A DNA stretch of 9,389 nt from Bacteroidota bacterium (GTDB taxonomy: Bacteria; Bacteroidota; Ignavibacteria; Kapaibacteriales; UBA2268). Each line of letters starts with the position of its first letter. The first letter of the stretch is position 1. The notes under the pieces are model-generated. The model had not been told where the DNA came from. It worked only from the letters and a program-made list of their open reading frames with translations, and did no database searches. The stretch lies in NCBI GenBank assembly GCA_022708005.1, contig JAKIZN010000043.1, forward strand, positions 1 through 9,389. Direction: 5' to 3'. Shown here in pieces: positions 1 through 6,607 of this stretch. A program made the position numbers and the translations under genes.

Positions 1-1
1 A

Positions 2-889
2 ATAAAAGCAGAATTTTTCCTTTTCTTAGTTACGTTTATCTGGGGTGGCACTTTTGTTTTTACTAAAATTGGGCTTGGATTCTGCTCGCCATCGCTTTAT
101 ATTATCATTAGATTTTGCATAGCATTGCTGCTGTCTATTGCGTTTTTTCGCAAGCATTTAAGGAAAATCTCAAAAAGAACTATCAGGAACGGCTTAATAT
201 TAGGATTGCTATTTGGCGGTGGCTTTTTGCTTCAAACTTATGGGTTAGGGCTAACGTCGGTCTCGAAATCTGCTTTTATAACAGGCATCACTGTGCCAAT
301 CACTCCGATTGTCTATTTCGTTTTGTTCCGCGGAAAAGTTAGCAAATATTCGATTATTGGCGTTGCGGTAGCTACTTTGGGTTTGTGGCTGTTTGCTAAT
401 CCAGACTTTGATAATGTAAATATTGGCGACGCTCTAACTTTAGCATCGACAATATTTTGGGCATTATATATAACTTTGATGGATGTATTCACCAATGCTT
501 GCAAAGAAAAGCGGGAGACTTCGCAACTTGTCGTTTTGCAGTTTGTTGCAGCCACGCCGCCGGCGATACTATTTTTCTTTTTAGTTGATTATGGCAATTT
601 TTACTTTACGTTTGATTATAGATTATTGATTTCGCTGGCATTTAATGGTATATTAGCGTCGTTTATGGTTACTTTTATCCATACGAGCATTCAGCGATAT
701 ACCACTCCTGTGAAGGCAGCGTTGATATTTTCCCTTGAGCCAATTATAGCGAGTAGCGTTGCTTATATAGTATTTAGCGAAGTGCTTTCCACAAGGGAAT
801 TAATAGGCGCATCGATACTTTTCTCTGCGGTGCTAATATCAGAAATAGGTGGATTTTTCGAAAGCCGATTAGCTAGAGGTAATGTGTAA
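2..889 (+). CDS. EamA/DMT-superfamily membrane transporter (5'-partial)
   Basis: Inner-membrane transporter of the drug/metabolite transporter superfamily (two EamA repeats, about ten helices); the substrate cannot be told from sequence. The frame is open from base 2, so the start lies outside the window. 295 residues are visible against a usual 290-300, so only a few N-terminal residues are missing. Seen: a first-helix motif IWGGTFVFTKIGLG near visible residue 13, hydrophobic segments throughout, and a second repeat beginning around residue 140 (NIGDALTLASTIFWALYI). It ends with the typical last-helix-pair signature LEPIIASSVAYIVFSE followed by ELIGASILF. The TTG at 125 is an internal Leu codon, not a start, because transporter homology continues upstream of it. 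The gene ends with TAA. About 100 nt separate it from the next gene, so it is probably a separate transcription unit. The family call is firm; the function is open. Confidence 0.93.
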   Translation: MKAEFFLFLVTFIWGGTFVFTKIGLGFCSPSLYIIIRFCIALLLSIAFFRKHLRKISKRTIRNGLILGLLFGGGFLLQTYGLGLTSVSKSAFITGITVPITPIVYFVLFRGKVSKYSIIGVAVATLGLWLFANPDFDNVNIGDALTLASTIFWALYITLMDVFTNACKEKRETSQLVVLQFVAATPPAILFFFLVDYGNFYFTFDYRLLISLAFNGILASFMVTFIHTSIQRYTTPVKAALIFSLEPIIASSVAYIVFSEVLSTRELIGASILFSAVLISEIGGFFESRLARGNV

Positions 890-893
890 TTAT

Positions 894-964
894 TTGATTT
901 TAATATAATAAAATTCCTATAATAAAGTAAAGTTTTGAAAATAAATTAAAATTACGTAATTTAC
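894..964 (+). promoter_or_regulatory. Candidate promoter(s) for the surface-protein operon
   Basis: The AT-rich 101-nt gap before the large gene holds two promoter-like arrangements. One matches the Bacteroidota consensus (TTTG, 19-21 nt, TAnnTTTG): TTTG at 934-937, a 19-nt spacer, then TAATTTAC at 957-964. The -7 box keeps TA and TT but ends AC instead of TG. Transcription from it would start near 970, giving a short leader before the ATG at 991. The other is sigma70-like: TTGATT at 894-899, 18 nt, then TATAAT at 918-923. In DNA this AT-rich either could be chance. I favour the first because of lineage and distance to the start codon. Confidence 0.3.
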
Positions 965-990
965 ATACGACAATTGTGGTTTTTTTGAAA

Positions 991-3900
991 ATGAAATATA
1001 CATTTTTTCTCTTAATACTTGTTTTTTCTACATTGTTCCTGCATTCTGCTGAAACAGTGCGGTATTCTTCCTACTCTGGAAGAAATTTCTACATTAGTTT
1101 TATGCAAAATGAAATAGAATCCAACAAAGATGAGTTAGTTTTACGTGCTTTCCTTACAGCAATAAATCCAACGCCTTACGAAGTAATAATACCCGGCTAC
1201 CCAACAATACGGGGCGAATTAAAAGCAAATGATATAAAAGAAATTGAAATTGCAGCCGCCTTAGAAGTTAAAAATTCAGAAATAGCGTTAAGCAACAAGG
1301 CTATTCAAATCACGTCGGAAATGCCTATCAGCGTATATTGCTTTTCGAGTAAGCTGACAACAAGCGACAGCTACGCGGCAATCCCAGTCTCTCGCTGGGG
1401 AACTGAATACGTAGTAATGAGCTATCCTAACGACCAATATGACGACCCCGAGCGATGGAATCTCGACTCTTTGGAAAGATGGTTGCCACGCTCCAGCCAA
1501 TTTATGATTATGGCAGCTTATGATTCGACAGTTATCAATTTCACTCCGCGCTCCACTACTCGTGGCGGGAAGTTCCCGAGTGAAAATTACAACGTTAGGC
1601 TTGACAAAGGCGAGGTTTACCTTGTGCAATCAGATAAAGCGCCAAGAGGATTAGGCGATTTGACAGGCACAATAGTTAGGTCTAATAAGCCTTTCGGGCT
1701 TTTGTCTGGGCATGTTAGAACGGCTGTGCCGCAAACTAATCGCTACCCATTTGATTCCAAAGACCATTTAATAGAAATGCTGCCGCCAACGAATACTTGG
1801 GGCAAAAAGTTTATTTCGACACCATTCGGTGTGAATAACAAAGGCGATTTATTCAGAGTTGCTGCAATTAAGCCCGGCACAGTGCTGACACTCAAAAAAG
1901 GCAGCAATATGCCAGTAAATTATCCATTGAATAATCCAGGCGGCTGGGTGGAAATTACTAATGTTGATGATGTAGCTATATGGACAAGCAATTACCCAAT
2001 TCAAATTGTGCAATATATGAGGCACACCGGCGAATATGGCGACTCTAAAGAGTACGACCCTGCCATTGTAGTTTTGCCTCCTACCGAACAATTTGTTCAG
2101 GATATTGTATTTCTTACTCCGAGAAATTATCGGGTGAAAGACCAATTTCAGCAACACCGAGTTGGATTAGTTTTCGAGCAGAAAGCGTTAAATAATATTA
2201 CACTTGATGGGAATAAGATTATTGGGCTATACGATATAGATATTAAGCCAGTGCCAAACAGCAACTACTATTGGACATCTATAATGTTGCCCGAAGGGCG
2301 GCATCAACTTCGCTCCGATAGCGGTTCTTTTTCTGGCATTTTATACGCTTTTGGATTTCACGATTCTTATGCTATGTCTTTGGGTAACGCATTGGTTGAC
2401 CCTTATAATCAGGATACTTTAGCACCCAAAATGAAGGTAGAGGAAAGGTGCGGTTTCATCAAAGGCACAGCGTATGATAATTCTTATGAATATGATACAG
2501 GCATTGATTTTGCAAGAGTTTATTGGTATAGGGTTAATAATTATGATTGGGATATAAAACCTATATCAGACACAGCAAGGTATGCGACCTTTACGGCAAG
2601 CCCTATCGATATTCACAAGGACGGCAATTTTGAAATAGAGTTCTTTGATAAAAACAGTAACGTGGTGCGATATGCTTATAGCTATAAAGGAATAAGAGTT
2701 AGCCATATAAGCGACTTGTTCTATCAAAATCTCAGTTGGTTCGGCAAAGAGTGCAAAACTTTCAAGATATATAATAACAGCATCAGAACAGTCGTTCTCG
2801 ACTCTCTGAAATTTAGCAAAGATAATCGACTATCGCTCTCAACCAGCGTGCCGTTGCCTACAAATATCAAAGCAGGCGATTCGGTAACCGTTACTGTTTG
2901 TTTCACTCCGCAAGGCGACTCTACTTCGCTTCAATCTAAGCTGACAGCATATTTCGATTGCGATTATAGTTCGACTATTAGCATTAACGGTAACGTCCAA
3001 GCACCGCAGTTTGTGATTGAGGGCTATCACTTCGGCAAAGTTAGGGTTGGCTCGAAAAAATGCGGTACAGTCAAGTTAACTAACACGGGCAACACCGATA
3101 TTACAATTGACAATCTAAATAAGAGCAAAGAATATCCAGACTTTGAATTTGAAAGCATAGTTTATCCAATAACTTTGAGACCAGGCGAATCCAAATTAGT
3201 GCAAGTATGCTTTACTCCGAGCGTAGCAAGGGAGTTTAATTTCCAAGTGGAAGCATCGAACAACTTCGGATTGAGCGGTTTTGCGGATATTAGCGGAGAA
3301 GGAATTGCGCCGAGCATTAATAGCATAGTAATAGATTGGGGCAAAAAAAGGGTTGGAACTATTGCCGATACTGTGGCAGCGATTGCCAATAGCGGTAATG
3401 ATAGCACCTATTTATTTTTCAAGGGATTTTCTGCTGGTAACTCTACCATGCCCAATGCAATCGAAATCGCATCATTAGATGGCAAGCTGTTTTATCCGGG
3501 CGACAGCCAAGATATTAACTTCTCGTTTGCTCCAGATACGCCAGAAAGTTATCATTTAGTTGGCAATTTTGAAACTGATTGGGATTTGCACCCAGAGCTT
3601 AAAATTGAGCTTACCGGCGAGGGAACACTGCCGACAATCAAAACTTACAACTTTAGATTTGACACCACAAAAGTAAGCCACGATATTGATAGTGTGATGC
3701 TTGCTTTCACTACTAGTGGCAATGAAGATTTGACCATCGATAAAGTCGTGGTTCGCTCTGGCGACGTGCAGTCGTTTGATATTAGAACAGACTCGCTTGC
3801 GGGCATTAAAATTCCAAGTGGCGAAAATATCAATATGCCCGTTAGTTTCCGTCCGAGAAGAGCCGGCGAGCATAGCATAATAATTGAAGTTACACACGAT

Positions 3901-4998
3901 GGCAATCCTAATTACCAAAGAAGCATAGATACGATAATCGTATCGGGCTACGCACTTCCGATTGATACTTTAAGCTATACAGCATCGCTATCATCGCCAC
4001 CGCTGATGGCTTGCAATGCGGAAGATGGCTATTTTGTTTTATCGAACACTGGCAATGTGGATATAAATTTGCAGCGAATAGAGATAACAAGAGTGCCAGA
4101 CAATTTCGTTGCATCGCTTAAGCCGAGTGCGTTGGCAAGCCTTCCGTTGTTGATAAAGGCTCAATCTACAGCGCGGCTTGATATGGACTTTTACGCCGAA
4201 AGGAACAAAGGCGGCAACGTTATATTCGACATTTATTTTAATGATAGCCTGCAATCACGATTGGAAACGCAGGTATTCCCAATAGTTCAGAAAATTGAGA
4301 TACAGCCACACGACAAAATTGAGTATACGCCGGGCGATACGGTGCGATTGACTCTGCAAGGGAAGTTCCCACACGGCACTGACCCAAAAATTATTGCTAA
4401 TATGAAATTTAGCTTTAATAGATATATGCTCGAACTTCTAACGACAAGTTCGATATTAAAATTAACAAACGCAACTGATACTTTAAATATAGATACTCGT
4501 ATTGAGCAGAATAAAAATATTTTGACGTTTAAGCCAATGGTTGATTCGCTATCGCTGACCGACTCGACAAACTGGGAAATATCGCTTGCTTTCTTCGGTC
4601 TATTGCACTCAGATGATTCGACTGGACTCGCTTTTACTGTCAGTTCAGATAACTGTTTTGACCCACAAAATATAATTATTCCGCTAAAAATAACTAATGT
4701 TTGTAATTTTCCCTTGCGTCCTATAAAATTAATTGCTAATTTGCCATATTTAATTGTTGCACCAAACCCAATTGTTGATAAAATTGGTGTGGAGTTATAC
4801 TTAGTAGAAGATGATGAAATTAGTTTATATTTGACTGATGCTATGGGAAAAGTGATTCAAATTGCAAGTGCTGAAAAATTAACAAAAGGAAGGCACTACC
4901 TTACTTATGACGCTTCGGAGTTTGCCTCAGGCGTGTATAGTATATCGTGCTTTTCCAAACATTTAAATGGAAAAAATATTTTTATAATAACAAAATAA
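991..4998 (+). CDS. Giant T9SS-exported surface protein: IgGFc-binding-like domain, five ASH-like Ig repeats, C-terminal sorting domain
   Basis: A secreted, probably cell-surface protein of 1335 residues; its ligand is unknown. Residues 1-20 are a signal peptide (hydrophobic core FFLLILVFSTLFL, likely cut after HSA). Residues about 110-465 resemble the IgGFc-binding-protein N-terminal domain family (PISVYCF, then AAIPVSRWGTEYVV; end SGILYAFGF). About 475-585 is an Ig-like stretch starting DTLAPKMKVEERCG. About 585-1100 holds five Ig-like repeats of the ASH/choice-of-anchor-D type, each with a G-[DE]-S...F-x-P strand; the clearest starts FGKVRVGSKKCGTVKLTNTG at 681. About 1101-1250 is a less certain, cohesin-like beta region. 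About 1255-1335 is a type A T9SS sorting domain (APNPIVDKIGVELYL, LTDAMGKVI, ASGVYSI). ATG 991 is preferred over an in-frame GTG at 976, because it opens directly onto the signal peptide and the GTG adds a polar MVFLK prefix. Co-transcribed with the barrel gene 12 nt downstream. Confidence 0.9.
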   Translation: MKYTFFLLILVFSTLFLHSAETVRYSSYSGRNFYISFMQNEIESNKDELVLRAFLTAINPTPYEVIIPGYPTIRGELKANDIKEIEIAAALEVKNSEIALSNKAIQITSEMPISVYCFSSKLTTSDSYAAIPVSRWGTEYVVMSYPNDQYDDPERWNLDSLERWLPRSSQFMIMAAYDSTVINFTPRSTTRGGKFPSENYNVRLDKGEVYLVQSDKAPRGLGDLTGTIVRSNKPFGLLSGHVRTAVPQTNRYPFDSKDHLIEMLPPTNTWGKKFISTPFGVNNKGDLFRVAAIKPGTVLTLKKGSNMPVNYPLNNPGGWVEITNVDDVAIWTSNYPIQIVQYMRHTGEYGDSKEYDPAIVVLPPTEQFVQDIVFLTPRNYRVKDQFQQHRVGLVFEQKALNNITLDGNKIIGLYDIDIKPVPNSNYYWTSIMLPEGRHQLRSDSGSFSGILYAFGFHDSYAMSLGNALVDPYNQDTLAPKMKVEERCGFIKGTAYDNSYEYDTGIDFARVYWYRVNNYDWDIKPISDTARYATFTASPIDIHKDGNFEIEFFDKNSNVVRYAYSYKGIRVSHISDLFYQNLSWFGKECKTFKIYNNSIRTVVLDSLKFSKDNRLSLSTSVPLPTNIKAGDSVTVTVCFTPQGDSTSLQSKLTAYFDCDYSSTISINGNVQAPQFVIEGYHFGKVRVGSKKCGTVKLTNTGNTDITIDNLNKSKEYPDFEFESIVYPITLRPGESKLVQVCFTPSVAREFNFQVEASNNFGLSGFADISGEGIAPSINSIVIDWGKKRVGTIADTVAAIANSGNDSTYLFFKGFSAGNSTMPNAIEIASLDGKLFYPGDSQDINFSFAPDTPESYHLVGNFETDWDLHPELKIELTGEGTLPTIKTYNFRFDTTKVSHDIDSVMLAFTTSGNEDLTIDKVVVRSGDVQSFDIRTDSLAGIKIPSGENINMPVSFRPRRAGEHSIIIEVTHDGNPNYQRSIDTIIVSGYALPIDTLSYTASLSSPPLMACNAEDGYFVLSNTGNVDINLQRIEITRVPDNFVASLKPSALASLPLLIKAQSTARLDMDFYAERNKGGNVIFDIYFNDSLQSRLETQVFPIVQKIEIQPHDKIEYTPGDTVRLTLQGKFPHGTDPKIIANMKFSFNRYMLELLTTSSILKLTNATDTLNIDTRIEQNKNILTFKPMVDSLSLTDSTNWEISLAFFGLLHSDDSTGLAFTVSSDNCFDPQNIIIPLKITNVCNFPLRPIKLIANLPYLIVAPNPIVDKIGVELYLVEDDEISLYLTDAMGKVIQIASAEKLTKGRHYLTYDASEFASGVYSISCFSKHLNGKNIFIITK

Positions 4999-4999
4999 C

Positions 5000-5005
5000 A
5001 AGGGA
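5000..5005 (+). promoter_or_regulatory. Ribosome binding site of the beta-barrel gene
   Basis: AAGGGA lies five bases before the ATG at 5011, in the 12-nt gap after the stop codon of the large gene. It is the only clear Shine-Dalgarno-like site I see in the window; the other starts are weak. It supports ATG 5011 as the start and suggests that the barrel protein is translated independently of the upstream cistron. Confidence 0.55.
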
Positions 5006-5010
5006 ACATT

Positions 5011-5886
5011 ATGAACCAAAAGTTCATTTTACTTATTATCGGACTGTTTATGTTGTCCGGAATGTCATTGCTCTCGCAAACAATCGATTATGCGGACCCT
5101 CTAACCCCTGTGGAAAAAAAGCCAAGCATATATATGGGTCCTGTGCTAGGATACAACAAATCGATGCACTCTGTTGAGCTTAAAACATTTGCACAAGACC
5201 CTCTATGCCCGACTTTTGTTAATGGCTCGAATAATGGATTCTTTGCGGGCTGGAGTTTTGAGTATTTACTTGGCGAGCCAGAAGTTTCTAATTCTTCAAT
5301 CATAGCAAGATTGCTTTATAATAATTTGCCTGCCTCAATGGAACAGCCCGATTTGGACATGCCCACGAGAGTAGTTGAAATTAATGGAGCAGATACTACC
5401 GAAATTATACAAAATACTTCTATACTCCACACAAATGAAGTGAAATACGACATTATTACGTTTGAAGTTATGTATAAATTCAATCCATTGCAAGGCGGTG
5501 CCTTAAAGGGATTTGGCGTAACGTTTGGACCTACCTTTGACTTTGCTTTGACGAAGACGCAAGAACAAAGAATGGATTTGATTAGACCGCTAAATGCACA
5601 GTTCAAAAGAAATGAAGCTGATATTGCTAATAAGGGCTACAAATACGAAAACAACGACCGCTCTATCGTAATTATGGATGGCGATATTCCCAATTCGAGC
5701 GCTTTCAGACTTGGCATCAAAGCTGGCGTTCAATACGAAATTTTGCTCGGCAGAGGCGGAATGTATGTTGTGCCGTCGATACACTATAACTTTGGTTTGA
5801 CGAATTTGAATAGCGATTTTGGTTGGAGAGTTAACGCTATACAAATCGGTGTAGACTTAAGGTTCTCAATGGGTGGTCTTTTCTAG
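5011..5886 (+). CDS. Outer-membrane beta-barrel protein
   Basis: Probable outer-membrane beta-barrel of 291 residues, role unknown. Residues 1-23 are a signal peptide (basic start MNQK, core FILLIIGLFMLSGMSLL, likely cut after SQ). The mature part alternates polar and hydrophobic residues as in membrane beta-strands: IYMGPVLGYN at 40, FFAGWSFEYLLG at 77, GFGVTFGPTFDFAL at 167, FRLGIKAGVQYEILLG at 232, and MYVVPSIHYNFGLT at 251. It ends with a final strand, AIQIGVDLRFSMGGLF, closing on an aromatic residue as barrels often do. The pattern resembles the N-terminal barrel of OmpA-family proteins in Ignavibacteria/Kapabacteria (recalled, not searched), but no peptidoglycan-binding OmpA domain follows. 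The single cysteine (Cys66, in LCPTF) leaves no partner for an internal disulfide. Placed 12 nt after the T9SS cargo gene and before a strong terminator, it is probably a functional partner. Confidence 0.8.
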   Translation: MNQKFILLIIGLFMLSGMSLLSQTIDYADPLTPVEKKPSIYMGPVLGYNKSMHSVELKTFAQDPLCPTFVNGSNNGFFAGWSFEYLLGEPEVSNSSIIARLLYNNLPASMEQPDLDMPTRVVEINGADTTEIIQNTSILHTNEVKYDIITFEVMYKFNPLQGGALKGFGVTFGPTFDFALTKTQEQRMDLIRPLNAQFKRNEADIANKGYKYENNDRSIVIMDGDIPNSSAFRLGIKAGVQYEILLGRGGMYVVPSIHYNFGLTNLNSDFGWRVNAIQIGVDLRFSMGGLF

Positions 5887-5919
5887 ATTAATAGTAGCTA
5901 ATTTAGTTTAAAAGCATTT

Positions 5920-5953
5920 AAAACTGCTCATTCATAAATGAGCAGTTTTTTTT
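5920..5953 (+). terminator. Intrinsic terminator of the surface-protein operon
   Basis: A perfect 13-bp stem (5920-5932 with 5937-5949; arm AAAACTGCTCATT), a CATA loop, and a run of eight T (5946-5953) that overlaps the end of the 3' arm. It lies 34 nt after the stop codon of the barrel gene. On the opposite strand the stem follows an A-run and is followed by TTTT then a mixed AT stretch, so it may also stop convergent transcripts from rsmD, less efficiently. Confidence 0.88.
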
Positions 5954-6004
5954 ATCCCAAATAATGCAATAGAAATTTTCCCTTGTCTATACGCTGTTTT
6001 TCCC

Positions 6005-6046
6005 AGATGTCCTACACCTCGAAGGTGTAGGACATCTATTTTTTTT
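6005..6046 (+). terminator. Long perfect palindrome with T-tract; second terminator or dispersed repeat
   Basis: A perfect 15-bp inverted repeat: 6005-6019 (AGATGTCCTACACCT) pairs with 6023-6037 around a CGA triloop. It is followed by A and then eight T (6039-6046). The form is a textbook rho-independent terminator on the + strand, but a strong terminator already sits about 50 nt upstream and the convergent gene lies on the other strand. On the - strand there is an A-run before the stem but no T-run after it. It may therefore be a backup terminator, or a copy of a dispersed palindromic element between convergent genes. Confidence 0.65.
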
Positions 6047-6083
6047 AATTGATTTTTTACATCTCAAAAGACATCTGCTTTTT

Positions 6084-6605
6084 TCATCCATTTTTTCTCA
6101 AAAGGCTGAACTTTGAGATTGTAAAGCTGCGCTCGCTTATGATTTCCATATTGTCGGGAACGACAAATATATTATTGGTGGCATACTCGGCAGCGAAGAA
6201 CGCTCCTTGCCCAAGAGCTGGACTGCCCGATGCAGACATAGCTATTTTATTAATAATATTTGCTGAATAAGGCGGGTCGGTCATCAAAAAAGTTTCGGCT
6301 TTGCATAAAACAGTCCTATAATGGCTTTTGTCAATATTGAAACTTTCGCAAACTGATTTGACAAAAGCTAGCGATGATTTTGAAATATCAATAAAGAATA
6401 CAAATTTTGCGCCTCGGCTCAGTGCTTCTAAGCCTAATGCTCCTGTGCCAGCGCATAAATCGCACACAACTTTATTTTCAAAATCGAAGTGATTAGAAAT
6501 AATATTGAACATTGTCTCACGCAAGGCATCTTGCGTAGGGCGAACGTTTGCGGGAACTTTGCCGTCTATTCTACGCCCCTTGTATATACCGCTGATAATT
6601 CTCAC
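6084..6605 (-). CDS. rsmD: 16S rRNA (guanine-N2)-methyltransferase RsmD
   Basis: Methylates G966 (E. coli numbering) of 16S rRNA at N2 using S-adenosylmethionine during 30S assembly. Seen: the family start MRIISGIYKGRRI, RPTQDALRETMFN at 22-34, the SAM-binding loop DLCAGTGALGLEALSRGA at 49-66, an acidic residue after the next strand (FFID, 70-73), and catalytic DPPY at 110-113. It is short, 173 residues against about 198 in E. coli. Roughly nine to ten residues are missing just before DPPY, where KAETFL runs directly into MTDPPY, and the C-terminus stops at LRKNG, a few residues before the usual final strand. The start is GTG at 6605, fixed by the conserved MRIISG beginning. It lies 2 nt after the stop of the PilM-like gene, so translation is probably coupled. 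It is the last gene of the - strand operon. Confidence 0.93.
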   Translation of the reverse strand: MRIISGIYKGRRIDGKVPANVRPTQDALRETMFNIISNHFDFENKVVCDLCAGTGALGLEALSRGAKFVFFIDISKSSLAFVKSVCESFNIDKSHYRTVLCKAETFLMTDPPYSANIINKIAMSASGSPALGQGAFFAAEYATNNIFVVPDNMEIISERSFTISKFSLLRKNG

Positions 6606-6607
6606 AA

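Noticed and set aside
125..127. TTG as start of the transporter
   Set aside because: In-frame sequence upstream encodes the conserved first EamA helix (IWGGTFVFTK), so the gene runs off the left edge of the window.
976..990. In-frame GTG giving a five-residue longer start for the giant surface protein
   Set aside because: The ATG at 991 opens a canonical signal peptide directly, and the candidate promoter would make the GTG almost leaderless.
991..4998. Literal IgG Fc-binding (immune-evasion) function
   Set aside because: The family name comes from a human protein; bacterial members occur in free-living lineages and the sequence gives no evidence for antibody binding.
5011..5886. Barrel protein as PorP/SprF of the T9SS
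   Set aside because: Its strand pattern and conserved segments look like an OmpA-type or generic eight-to-ten-strand barrel; I see no PorP/SprF hallmark sequence.
6084..6100. Frameshift in the A-run near the rsmD 3' end restoring a longer C-terminus
   Set aside because: Neither alternative frame gives a recognisable RsmD final strand, so the annotated TGA is kept.
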